7,917 nt of DNA from an uncultured Phycisphaerales bacterium (GTDB taxonomy: Bacteria > Planctomycetota > Phycisphaerae > Phycisphaerales > UBA1924), in contig CALAFV010000518.1 in NCBI GenBank assembly GCA_937891445.1, positions 1 through 7,917 of the forward strand, given 5' to 3'. Both the position numbers and the translations under genes were made by a program. Position 1 is the stretch's first letter, and every line of letters starts with the position of its first letter. Positions 1 to 7,343 of this stretch are shown here, piece by piece. The notes beneath the pieces were generated by a model that saw only the letters and a list, made by a program, of their open reading frames with translations, did no database searches and was not told where the DNA came from.

Positions 1-723
1 GCGGTCGAGCGCAAGGGAGACGGCTCGCCCGTCACCGCCGCGGATCGCACAGCCGAGCAGCGCCTGCGCGACCTCATCTCTTGCGAGTTCCCCGACGACG
101 GCATCCTCGGCGAGGAGTTCGGCGAGGCCGCCGGCACGACGCCCTACCGCTGGATCCTCGACCCCATCGACGGCACCAAGTCGTTCGTCCACGGCGTCCC
201 GCTCTACGGCACGCTCGTCGCCGTCGAGGACCTCCGCACGGGCGAGGCGGTCGTGGGCGTGATCGAGATGCCGGCTCTCGGCTCATCCGGCGAGCGCGTG
301 TACGCCGCGCGCGGCCTGGGGGCGTTCCACGCGGTCAACGACGCCGCGCCGACGCCTGCGCGGGTCTCCGCCGTGGAGCGTCTGGCCGATGCGATGTTCG
401 TCACCACGTCCCTCGACTACTTCGCCGCGACGGGCACGGCGCCGGTCATGGCGGCGATGCATCGGGCCTGCGCCTCCAGCCGCGGGTGGAGCGACTGCTA
501 CGGGCACGTTCTCATCGCCACCGGCCGCGCCGAGGTCGGGACCGAGTGCGTCGTCAAGCCGTGGGACGTCGCCGCGACGCAGGTGATCGTCGAGGAGGCG
601 GGCGGGGCGTTCAGCGACTGGAGCGGCACGCGCACCATCCACGCGCCGCGCATCGTCGTCTCAAACGGGCGAGTCCACGCGGAGACCATCGCCATCACGC
701 GCACCGCTGACGCGGCGCTGTAG
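1..723 (+). CDS. hisN: Histidinol-phosphatase, inositol monophosphatase family (HisN-type), 5'-truncated by window edge
   Basis: Reading frame 1 is open from the first base to TAG at 721-723, giving 240 visible residues. IMPase-family motifs are in order: SPVTAAD (residues 9-15), GEE (37-39), WILDPIDGTKSF (51-62), WSDCYGH (163-169) and VKPWDVAA (185-192). By alignment with human IMPA1, the Mg2+ ligands correspond to E38, D54, D57 and D189, so the active site looks intact. The DCYGH-LIATGRAEV stretch resembles HisN histidinol-phosphatases more than classical inositol monophosphatases. The inferred reaction is dephosphorylation of L-histidinol phosphate in cytoplasmic histidine synthesis; a related IMPase-family substrate such as inositol phosphate or PAP cannot be excluded. 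About 30 N-terminal residues are missing compared with IMPA1, so the start lies upstream of the window. An internal ATG at 253 would remove the metal-binding residues and is not the start. The gene converges on the flavoprotein gene with 6 bp between the stop codons. Confidence 0.85.
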   Translation, partial: AVERKGDGSPVTAADRTAEQRLRDLISCEFPDDGILGEEFGEAAGTTPYRWILDPIDGTKSFVHGVPLYGTLVAVEDLRTGEAVVGVIEMPALGSSGERVYAARGLGAFHAVNDAAPTPARVSAVERLADAMFVTTSLDYFAATGTAPVMAAMHRACASSRGWSDCYGHVLIATGRAEVGTECVVKPWDVAATQVIVEEAGGAFSDWSGTRTIHAPRIVVSNGRVHAETIAITRTADAAL

Positions 724-729
724 TCGCGC

Positions 730-3700
730 TTACACCCCCATCGCCCGCGCGATCACCTCGATCGGGTGCAGCGCCTCGCGCCCCGTGCCATCCCGGATCT
801 GGTGCCGGCAGGATGTTCCCGGCGCGGCGATGACCGCATCGCCCGCGGCCCGCATGGGCGGGAAGACGCTCAGTTCGCCGATCCGCATCGACAGGTCGTA
901 CCGGTCCTTCGCGTACCCGAACGACCCGGCCATCCCGCAGCAGCCGCTGTCGAGGACCGTCACGCCGTCAGAGACGCATCGCAGCCCCACCGCGCTGGTC
1001 TCCGCTCCCCACAGCGCCTTCTGGTGGCAGTGCCCGTGCAGCACGATCGGCCCGACCTTCGCGACCTCGGCCGCCGCGGCTCGCGGGTGCGACTCCCAGC
1101 GCTTGCCGACGAACTCCTCCACCAGCATCGCCTTGGCCGCGAGTTTCTCGCGAAGCACCTGGGGCGTGCGCAGTTTCAGTTGCAGCCAGTCGTCCTTCAT
1201 CGCGCTGAGGCACGACGGCTCGCAGACGAGAACCGCGGCCACCGACTCATCCTCGATCGCCGGCCGCAGCATCTCCAGCGTCGCGTCCGCCTCGGCGATC
1301 GCGTCCTCAAGCAGCCCGGTGGAGATCAGCGCCCGACCGCAGCATCCGCCGGTCCCCCACTTCTCCTCGGGCAACAGCCGCACGTCGTACCCCAGCCGCT
1401 CCAGCACCCGCCGCGCGGCCAGACCGATGTGGGGCTCGTTGTATGCCGTGAAACAGTCCGCGTAAACGACGACGCGAGGCCGGCCGCCGGGCATTGCCGC
1501 ATCCTGCTCGCTTGATGCCGCTCGTCCCCACGCCTTGTAGAGCGAACGCGCAAACGCCGGGATGCTCCGGCGGCGGTCCACGCCCAGCACCCGCTCGGCC
1601 CCCCACTTCGCCAGGCGCGTCGAGTTGAACCAGTTGGCCAGCCCCGGGGTCAGCGACCCAATCCTGTTGAGCCACCGCACGTGCCCGAAGACCCGGGCGC
1701 TCAGCGGCACGCGGCCCGTGGCCCTGTACCGCTGGGCCGTGTACTCGGCCTTCAGCCTCGCGATGTCCACGTTGCTCGGGCACTCGCTCTTGCACGCCTT
1801 GCACGAGAGGCACAGGTGCAGGGTCTGCATCGTGCCCGGGTCGTCCCACGCCGGCACACCGTTCGTCCATCCCTCGCGCCCGATCTGGCCGCTGATCGCC
1901 AGCCGCAGCGCGTTGCCGCGGCCGCGCGTCGCGTGCCGCTCGTCGCGCGTCGCCCGGTAGGATGGGCACATGGTTCCGCCGCTGCTCTTGCGGCAGACCC
2001 CGGCGCCGTTGCACATCTCCACGGCCCCGCGGAAGCCGTGCTGGTCCTCGTAGTCGAAGTACGTCTCGACGTGCGGGAACACGACCTCGCGGCTGATCCC
2101 GTCGCGCTCCGGGTTGATCCGCATCCGCCGCGTGATGCTCTCGATCGGGCCGGCGCCGACGATGTTGCCGGGGTTCATGAGCCCCGCCGGGTCGAAGATG
2201 CGTTTGACCTCCGCGAACGCTCGCACGAGTTCCGGGCCGAAGAACCGCTCCAGCAGCGGCCCGCGGACCTTGCCGTCGCCGTGCTCGCCGCTCATCACCC
2301 CCCCGACGCTCCGCGCCAGGTCCGCGACCTCCACCGCGATCGCCCGCAGGCGCTCGCGGTCGGCCGGGTCGTGCAGGTCGATCATCGGGCGCACGTGCAG
2401 CACGCCCACGGAAGCGTGGGCCCAGTACGCCGCCCGCGTCCCGTGCCGGGCGACGATCTCCTTGAACCCCCGCACGAACTCCGCCAGCCGCTCCACCGGC
2501 ACGGCGTTGTCCTCGACGAACGTCACCGGCTTGCGCTTCCCCGGCAGGCCGTGCAGCAGCGGCTCCCCCGCCTTGCGGAGTTTCCACGCCCGCAGCATCG
2601 CGGCTTCGTCGAGGTGGTAGTCCGCCCCCGTCACGCCCGCGATCGCCGCCACGACGCCGCGCAGCCGCGAGAACCCTTCCTCCACGCCGGCGCGTGCTTC
2701 CGCCCGCTCGCCGAACCCGCAGTACTCGACGTACAGCACCGCCTGCACCGGCGTTTCCCCCGCGCCCCCCGGCAGCATCTCCACGTACCGCCGGTACTCG
2801 ATGTTCCCCCGCGCTGCGTCGAGCACGACGTCGTCCAGCAGTTCGACCGCGCTCGGCCGCGTCTGAAGGATCGGCGGCACCGCCGCCAGCGCATCCTCGA
2901 GCGTGCGGAAGCCGATCACCGCCAACCCCTTGGCCGCCGGCGTTGGGTGCAGTTTCAGCCGCGCCCGCAGCGTCGCCGCCAGCGTCCCCTCGCTCCCGCA
3001 CAGCAGCCCGCTGAGGTCGATCGTCTCGGCCGTCGCCCCGCGGTCCAGTTGCTGGAGCACCAGGTCCAGCCCGTACCCCGCGTTGCGCCGGATGGTCTTG
3101 GGGAACCGCTCGCGGATGAGCCCCTCGTGCCGGCGCACGACGCCGATCACGCCCTCCGCCAGCCGCCTCGCCACGGCATTGTGCTTTCCGGCTCCCGGCT
3201 CCAGCCACACCCGCTCCCCCGTGCTCAGGGCCACCTCCAGCCCTGCGATGTTCTCGCTCGTGCGGCCGTACATGATCGACCGCGCCCCCGCCGCGTTGTT
3301 GCCGATCGCCCCGCCGAGGGCCGCCTGCCCGCTCGTCGCCGGGTCGGGCGCGAAGAAGAGGCCGCACTTCCGCCGCGCCAGTTCCCGGTTCAGGTCGTCC
3401 AGCGCGATCCCCGGCTCCGCCACCACCGTGCGCGTCGCCAGATCGACCTCTCCCACCCCGCGGCACCACGCCGACATGTCGATCACCACCGCCCGCCCCG
3501 TCGCCTGCCCCGCCAGGCTCGTCCCGCCCCCACGCGGCAGCATTGCCACGCCGTGCTCGCCGCACCACTTCACCGCGGCGTACGCATCCTCAACGTCCGC
3601 GGGCACAACGACGCCGATCGGCTCGACCTGGTACAGCGACGCATCGGTCGCGTACAGCATCCGGTCGTGCTCGCCGAAGCGCACCTCGCCGCGCACCACC

Positions 3701-3843
3701 GCGCGCAGGCCGCGCTCGATCGCCGCCCGGTCTGTCTCGAACCCGAGATGCGTCGCACGCGCGGGCGGCCAGCCGCCGCCGGCGCCGTCGTGCGCACCGT
3801 TGTCGCTCAGGACATGCAAACTGACCTTCGGCGAGCCGCCCAT
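730..3843 (-). CDS. FAD-binding and (Fe-S)-binding 2-hydroxyacid dehydrogenase fusion (YdiJ/GlcD-GlpC type)
   Basis: 1037 residues, close to E. coli YdiJ (about 1018). The N-terminal half is a type-4 FAD-binding dehydrogenase: the FAD loop PRGGGTSLAGQ (103-113), GGAIGNNAAGARS (177-189) and CGSEGTLA (282-289), then the FAD-oxidase C domain with WKLRKAGEP (420-428), FVEDNAVP (442-449), YWAHASVGVLHVRP (473-486) and SGEHGDGKVRGP (518-529). A ferredoxin-like part follows: C611-x5-C617-x8-C626-P and C678-x2-C681-x2-C684-x3-C688-P. Two CCG (heterodisulfide-reductase-like) domains end the protein: C797/CC834-835/C874-x3-C878 and C939/CC968-969/C1012. The inferred role is cytoplasmic oxidation of a D-2-hydroxyacid (D-lactate, glycolate or D-2-hydroxyglutarate class), passing electrons from FAD through Fe-S to an unknown acceptor; the substrate cannot be read from sequence. 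ATG at 3841-3843 is the only plausible start before M62. It has no Shine-Dalgarno but a -10-like box 8 nt upstream. Residues 1-35 are low-complexity. Confidence 0.93.
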   Translation of the reverse strand: MGGSPKVSLHVLSDNGAHDGAGGGWPPARATHLGFETDRAAIERGLRAVVRGEVRFGEHDRMLYATDASLYQVEPIGVVVPADVEDAYAAVKWCGEHGVAMLPRGGGTSLAGQATGRAVVIDMSAWCRGVGEVDLATRTVVAEPGIALDDLNRELARRKCGLFFAPDPATSGQAALGGAIGNNAAGARSIMYGRTSENIAGLEVALSTGERVWLEPGAGKHNAVARRLAEGVIGVVRRHEGLIRERFPKTIRRNAGYGLDLVLQQLDRGATAETIDLSGLLCGSEGTLAATLRARLKLHPTPAAKGLAVIGFRTLEDALAAVPPILQTRPSAVELLDDVVLDAARGNIEYRRYVEMLPGGAGETPVQAVLYVEYCGFGERAEARAGVEEGFSRLRGVVAAIAGVTGADYHLDEAAMLRAWKLRKAGEPLLHGLPGKRKPVTFVEDNAVPVERLAEFVRGFKEIVARHGTRAAYWAHASVGVLHVRPMIDLHDPADRERLRAIAVEVADLARSVGGVMSGEHGDGKVRGPLLERFFGPELVRAFAEVKRIFDPAGLMNPGNIVGAGPIESITRRMRINPERDGISREVVFPHVETYFDYEDQHGFRGAVEMCNGAGVCRKSSGGTMCPSYRATRDERHATRGRGNALRLAISGQIGREGWTNGVPAWDDPGTMQTLHLCLSCKACKSECPSNVDIARLKAEYTAQRYRATGRVPLSARVFGHVRWLNRIGSLTPGLANWFNSTRLAKWGAERVLGVDRRRSIPAFARSLYKAWGRAASSEQDAAMPGGRPRVVVYADCFTAYNEPHIGLAARRVLERLGYDVRLLPEEKWGTGGCCGRALISTGLLEDAIAEADATLEMLRPAIEDESVAAVLVCEPSCLSAMKDDWLQLKLRTPQVLREKLAAKAMLVEEFVGKRWESHPRAAAAEVAKVGPIVLHGHCHQKALWGAETSAVGLRCVSDGVTVLDSGCCGMAGSFGYAKDRYDLSMRIGELSVFPPMRAAGDAVIAAPGTSCRHQIRDGTGREALHPIEVIARAMGV

Positions 3844-3851
3844 GCGGCCGC

Positions 3852-3857
3852 ACTATA
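3852..3857 (-). promoter_or_regulatory. Candidate -10 box of the flavoprotein gene (leaderless)
   Basis: On the minus strand TATAGT (5 of 6 matches to TATAAT) ends 8 nt before the ATG at 3843. Transcription usually starts about 7 nt after a -10 box, so the mRNA would begin at or within two bases of the start codon. No convincing -35 box is seen 16-18 bp further upstream, and no Shine-Dalgarno lies between the box and the ATG. Both points fit leaderless initiation. This rests on motif reading alone. Confidence 0.45.
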
Positions 3858-3910
3858 GGAACAACCACCAACCCCACCGCATGGGCAAACAGCGTGACAC
3901 CCGTGGACAA

Positions 3911-3946
3911 CCCGCCGCCACCGGCCATCTCCTCTGCGGCGGCGGG
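3911..3946. repeat. 9-bp perfect inverted repeat in the divergent intergenic region
   Basis: CCCGCCGCC at 3911-3919 is exactly complementary to GGCGGCGGG at 3938-3946, with an 18-nt spacer. It lies between the two divergent genes, about 40 bp upstream of the candidate -10 box of the DUF4139-like gene and 54 bp upstream of the flavoprotein -10 box. It could be an operator or a hairpin, but arms made only of G and C are easily formed by chance at this GC content. Confidence 0.3.
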
Positions 3947-3984
3947 CTGCTGTGGACCGATCCGTAGCGCACAGGCCCGTCCCG

Positions 3985-3990
3985 TACGAT
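3985..3990 (+). promoter_or_regulatory. Candidate -10 box of the DUF4139-like gene
   Basis: TACGAT matches TATAAT at the conserved first, second, fifth and sixth positions and is one of few such hexamers in this GC-rich gap. Initiation about 7 nt downstream (near 3997) would give a leader of about 56 nt before the ATG at 4053. No good -35 box stands 16-18 bp upstream, so the assignment is weak. Confidence 0.3.
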
Positions 3991-4038
3991 GTTCCCGGGC
4001 CACCGCCCCGCCCACCCCGACGCATCCGCCCCCCCAAC

Positions 4039-4044
4039 AAGGAG
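4039..4044 (+). promoter_or_regulatory. Shine-Dalgarno AAGGAG deciding the start at 4053
   Basis: AAGGAG lies 8 nt before ATG 4053. The reading frame is open further upstream, with an earlier in-frame ATG at 3894, but that extension would put 53 proline- and alanine-rich residues in front of a good signal peptide and has no ribosome binding site. The site therefore fixes the start at 4053. Confidence 0.8.
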
Positions 4045-4052
4045 CAACACGG

Positions 4053-6242
4053 ATGGCACGCCTCTCCACCAGACCCCGCGCCCCCTTCGCGCTCGCACTG
4101 ATCGCCGGCCTCGCCCTGCCGCTGTCGGTCTGCCCCGCGCAGCCCGCCCAGCCCCGCGCTGGCGCGGCCGCCGAGGCGGCCCGCCGCGTCAACGACCCCC
4201 TCCCCCTCCGCCGCATCACCCTCTACCGCTCCGGCGTCGGCTTCTTCCACCGCGAGGGCCTCGTGCAGGGCGCCGCCGACCTCCAACTCCGCTTCAGGAC
4301 CGAGCAGATCAACGACATCCTCAAATCCATGGTCCTGCTCGACCTCGACGGCGGCCGCATCGCCTCCGTCTCCTACGGCTCCAAGGACCCCATCTCCCGC
4401 CGCCTCGCCTCCTTCGGCATCAACATCGCCGACAACCCGAGCATGGCCGACCTGCTCGGCCGCCTCCGCGGTTCCGAAGTCGCCGTCGTCTCCGCCGACG
4501 GCAACATCACCGGCACCATCCTCGGCGTCGAAGTCCGCCCCACCGTCATCCCCTCCCCCGGCGGCGGCAACCCCGCCGTCGTCAACCAGCCGCACCTCTC
4601 GCTGGTGACCCGGACCGGCATCCGCACGATCCCGATCCCGTCGATCACCTCCTTCGAACTCACCGACCCGGACCTCGCCGCCGAACTCACCAAGGCCCTC
4701 GCCGCGCTGGCCGAGTACCGTGCCGAGACCGCCAAGACCGTCAACATCTCACTCGACGGCCCGCAGGGGCAGGACCGGCGCATCGTCGCGGCCTACGTCC
4801 ACGAAATGCCCATCTGGAAGACCTCCTACCGCCTCATCCTCACCGAGTCCGAAGGCGGCGCCCGCGCCGGCGGCACGGCGACCCTCCAGGGCTGGGCGAT
4901 CGTCGAGAACACCACCGACGAGGACTGGCGCGATGTCAGCCTCTCCCTCGTCTCCGGCCGCCCCGTCTCCTTCGAGATGGACCTCTACGAGCCGCTGTAC
5001 CTCGACCGGCCCGACATCCCCGTTCCCGTCGTCGCCGGCGTCATGCCGCGCTCGTACCAGGGCGAGGCCGACCTCAAACTGGGCGTGGCGGTCGACCGGG
5101 CCATGGCCCGACAGAAGGCGGAGGCTCTGCGCCACTCCATGCCGGCGCCTGCCAGCGCCCCGGCCCAGGCCGACGCGGCCGCCTACGTCGTCCATCTCTC
5201 CGCCGAGGACATGGCCAACTACGCCGCCCAGTCCCAGGCCCAGGCAGGCGAGGTCGGCGAGGTCTTCCAGTACCAACTCGCGACGCCGGTCACGATCGAG
5301 CGGCAGCAGTCCGCCATGCTCCCGATCCTCACCGCCGCGATCCCCGCCCGGCGCGTCTCCATCTTCAGCCTCGCCGACGGGTCGGACCACCCCATGCGCG
5401 GCGTCGAGATCACCAACCCCGCCCGCGGCGGCGACGCGGCCGGCCTGCAACTCCTCCCCGGCCCGATCGCGGTCTTCGACGGCCCGGCCTACGCCGGCGA
5501 CGCCACCATCTCCCACATCCCCCCCGGCGACAAGCGCCTCCTGGCCTACGCCGTGGACCTCGACGTCGCCGCGATCACCAAGCCCGAGCAGACCAGCACC
5601 ATCACGCGTCTGCGCATCGTGGACGGCCTGATCGAGCAGACGATGAAACTCCGCTCCAGCACCGTCTACGGCTTTGAGAACAAGGACACGTCGCGGCCGC
5701 GCACCATCCTCGTCGAGCACCCCCGTATGAACGGCTGGGACCTCGTCGAGCCGCGCCCGAAGGACGAGGGTGACCGGCCGGGCACGACCAAGGACTTCTA
5801 CCGCTTCGAACTCGACGTCGGCCCCGGCGCCTCCGGCACCCTCCCGGTCGTCCTCGAGCGCACCGAGCGCCAGAGCATCGCCGTAACCAGCCTCGACCTT
5901 CCCACCGTCCTGGCCTACCACAAGCAGGGCAAACTTTCGGACAAGGTCCTCGAAGCCTTCCGCACCGTTGCGGCCAAGCAGACGGCGATCAACGAATCCG
6001 AGCGGGCCATCGCCGAGATCGACCGCGAGATCGCCTCGATCTCGCAGGACCAGAACCGCATCCGCTCCAACATGAGTTCCGTCGACCGCACCAGCGACCT
6101 CTACCGCCGCTACGTGACCAAACTCAGCGAGCAGGAAGGCCGCCTCGAGACGCTCCAGGCCAACCGCGCCGAGCGCCAGGCAACCCTCGAGTCCCAGCGG
6201 ACCGACCTGAACAACTATCTCCGCGGCCTGAACGTCGAGTGA
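4053..6242 (+). CDS. Exported DUF4139-like protein with C-terminal coiled coil
   Basis: 729 residues from ATG 4053, chosen for its AAGGAG site and signal peptide. Residues 1-10 are basic (four Arg), residues 11-26 hydrophobic, and Sec cleavage is likely near the CPAQ or PAQ sites (27-33). V26 before C27 argues against a lipobox. The mature N-terminal domain begins around LPLRRITLYRSGVGFF (50-65). DUF4139-like features follow: PIWKTSYRL (253-261), GWAIVENTTDEDWRDVSLSL (280-299) and SGRPVSFEMDLYEPLYL (301-317). An Ala/Pro/Gln-rich segment (about 362-400) interrupts the domain, which resumes at FQYQLATPVTIERQQSAMLP (405-424). Residues about 630-725 are charged and heptad-like, predicted to form a coiled coil with a break near 675-685. 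No membrane anchor is visible after the signal peptide, so a periplasmic or envelope-associated protein is inferred. The biochemical function is unknown; MuiA-family proteins share DUF4139 but not this layout. It is transcribed divergently from the flavoprotein and ends before a strong hairpin terminator. Confidence 0.88.
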   Translation: MARLSTRPRAPFALALIAGLALPLSVCPAQPAQPRAGAAAEAARRVNDPLPLRRITLYRSGVGFFHREGLVQGAADLQLRFRTEQINDILKSMVLLDLDGGRIASVSYGSKDPISRRLASFGINIADNPSMADLLGRLRGSEVAVVSADGNITGTILGVEVRPTVIPSPGGGNPAVVNQPHLSLVTRTGIRTIPIPSITSFELTDPDLAAELTKALAALAEYRAETAKTVNISLDGPQGQDRRIVAAYVHEMPIWKTSYRLILTESEGGARAGGTATLQGWAIVENTTDEDWRDVSLSLVSGRPVSFEMDLYEPLYLDRPDIPVPVVAGVMPRSYQGEADLKLGVAVDRAMARQKAEALRHSMPAPASAPAQADAAAYVVHLSAEDMANYAAQSQAQAGEVGEVFQYQLATPVTIERQQSAMLPILTAAIPARRVSIFSLADGSDHPMRGVEITNPARGGDAAGLQLLPGPIAVFDGPAYAGDATISHIPPGDKRLLAYAVDLDVAAITKPEQTSTITRLRIVDGLIEQTMKLRSSTVYGFENKDTSRPRTILVEHPRMNGWDLVEPRPKDEGDRPGTTKDFYRFELDVGPGASGTLPVVLERTERQSIAVTSLDLPTVLAYHKQGKLSDKVLEAFRTVAAKQTAINESERAIAEIDREIASISQDQNRIRSNMSSVDRTSDLYRRYVTKLSEQEGRLETLQANRAERQATLESQRTDLNNYLRGLNVE

Positions 6243-6289
6243 GCCGGCGCCGGCCCGCCCCTCCACGATCGGGCCATCCCGCTGATAAA

Positions 6290-6325
6290 GAAAGGGGCCC
6301 GCTGCACACGCAGCGGGCCCCTTTC
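6290..6325. terminator. Bidirectional intrinsic terminator, 15-bp perfect stem
   Basis: GAAAGGGGCCCGCTG (6290-6304) pairs perfectly with 6311-6325 around a 6-nt loop, CACACG. It lies 47 bp after the stop of the DUF4139-like gene and 36 bp after the stop of the prepilin-like gene, which converge here. The outer A-T pairs give a T-run at the 3' side of the stem on either strand. On the minus strand the stem is followed by TTTATC, a better T-tract than the ACGTT on the plus strand, so termination may be stronger for the prepilin-like gene. Confidence 0.88.
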
Positions 6326-6361
6326 ACGTTGGAGACGCTCAGATGAGCCGTGGTGCTCGAC

Positions 6362-7330
6362 TCAGTCGGCCCAGAGGTGCGATCCGGCGCCCGACCCGAC
6401 CTGGAGCGTGGTGCTCGTCGGGCACTTGGCGACGGGCCGCAGGAAGTTGTTCAGACGAGTGGACGGATCGTTGGCGAGGCCGCCCGCTTCATCGGTCTCG
6501 TCGATGAAGATGTTGTCCGGAATCGTGGAGGGGGTGCCGGTCTGGCGGCGGTAGGAGAGACCATCCGGGTTCGGCTTGGTCTCGAAGGTCACGTGGCCGT
6601 CGTTGTAGCCGATGTTGCCCTCCCACGACGTGCGGCCGCCGTGGATCAGCAGCGTGTTCGAGGACAGGCCGGGCTGGTTGTTGTTGTTGGCGGGGTTCAG
6701 CGTGTACTGGCCGTTCGGGGAGCCCGTGGTGTTCGTGTAGCAGGGGCCGCGGTTGCCGAAGACGGCCTCGGTCGTGGCGAACGTGTTCTGCCAGCGGCTG
6801 GCCCGCTTGCCGAACGGCATCGCCTGAGCGTAGGACTGGTTGCCGACGGCCAGACCACCAACCGTACGGCGGCGGTCCTGAGCACGGTCAATCGGCGTGC
6901 CGGCGAAGCCCGGGTCCCACAGGGCGTTGGCGGACTGCGCAGCGGCGCTGGGATCGGAGTACTGGTACTTGTCGTCGCGCACGATGGCCTGGGTGTTGGC
7001 CTCGGCGGGGCTGATGCACAGTTCGGGCGCGATCGAGCCGCCGAAGATCAGGATCGACAGGATGTTGCCGGTGTTGTCCTTCTCCTGCTCCGGACCCGGC
7101 ACGGTCGCGTTGTTAATGTCGAGCCGGCTCGGACGGGGGTACTCGTCGTTGTTGTTGCCGGCGAAGACAACCATCGCCTGGATGATGCTGCGGACCTGGG
7201 TCGCGTCCTTCAGCTGGCGGGCCGACGCGCGGGCCTTGCCCAGAGCCGGCAGCAGGATGCCGACCAGCAGGGCGATGATGGCGATCACCACCAGCAGCTC
7301 GATCAGGGTGAATGCACGGTTCTTCTTCAT
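6362..7330 (-). CDS. Prepilin-type N-terminal cleavage/methylation domain protein (type II secretion/pseudopilin-like)
   Basis: 322 residues. The class III signal is MKKNRA followed by FTLIELLVVIAII, with E11 at +5 of the mature protein and a hydrophobic helix over about residues 7-29. Prepilin peptidase would cut between A6 and F7 and N-methylate F7. Helix continuation (GKARASARQLKDATQVRSI, 31-49) and AMVVFAGNNNDEYPRPSR (52-69) resemble the prepilin-like families of Phycisphaerae. The globular part is rich in Asn, Thr and Gly, with Cys at 105, 197 and 303. Near the end, H230 GGRTSWEGNIGYN D244-G245 HV is a variant of the H-X9-DG motif of planctomycete prepilin-like proteins. The inferred role is a pseudopilin or minor pilin inserted in the inner membrane before assembly; its secretion or pilus system is not in the window. 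A TGGAG site 8 nt upstream supports the start at 7330. It appears to be a single-gene unit with a long structured leader. More A/T-containing Asn codons are used here than in the neighbours, reflecting amino-acid composition rather than transfer. Confidence 0.92.
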   Translation of the reverse strand: MKKNRAFTLIELLVVIAIIALLVGILLPALGKARASARQLKDATQVRSIIQAMVVFAGNNNDEYPRPSRLDINNATVPGPEQEKDNTGNILSILIFGGSIAPELCISPAEANTQAIVRDDKYQYSDPSAAAQSANALWDPGFAGTPIDRAQDRRRTVGGLAVGNQSYAQAMPFGKRASRWQNTFATTEAVFGNRGPCYTNTTGSPNGQYTLNPANNNNQPGLSSNTLLIHGGRTSWEGNIGYNDGHVTFETKPNPDGLSYRRQTGTPSTIPDNIFIDETDEAGGLANDPSTRLNNFLRPVAKCPTSTTLQVGSGAGSHLWAD

Positions 7331-7338
7331 CGAACTCG

Positions 7339-7343
7339 CTCCA
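7339..7343 (-). promoter_or_regulatory. Shine-Dalgarno TGGAG of the prepilin-like gene
   Basis: On the minus strand TGGAG lies 8 nt before ATG 7330, a normal spacing. It directly abuts the 3' arm of a predicted hairpin at 7343-7385. Confidence 0.65.

Noticed and set aside
1681..3858. Long plus-strand open frame antisense to the flavoprotein gene (725 codons)
   Set aside because: It is Arg/His/Pro-rich with no domain motifs, as expected for the shadow of a high-GC gene; the minus strand encodes a complete known family.
3894..4052. N-terminal extension of the DUF4139-like protein from an upstream in-frame ATG
   Set aside because: The extension is proline-rich, lacks a ribosome binding site, and would bury the signal peptide; ATG 4053 has AAGGAG at 8 nt.
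4749..6266. Minus-strand 505-codon open frame antisense to the DUF4139-like gene
   Set aside because: The composition is Gly/Val/Asp/Arg-rich without motifs; it mirrors the third-position C bias of the real gene.
6349..6417. 11-bp direct repeat CGTGGTGCTCG at 6349-6359 and 6407-6417, around the 3' end of the prepilin-like gene
   Set aside because: One copy is inside the coding sequence and the other in the 3' UTR; there is no sign of insertion or att function, so chance or a small local duplication is enough.
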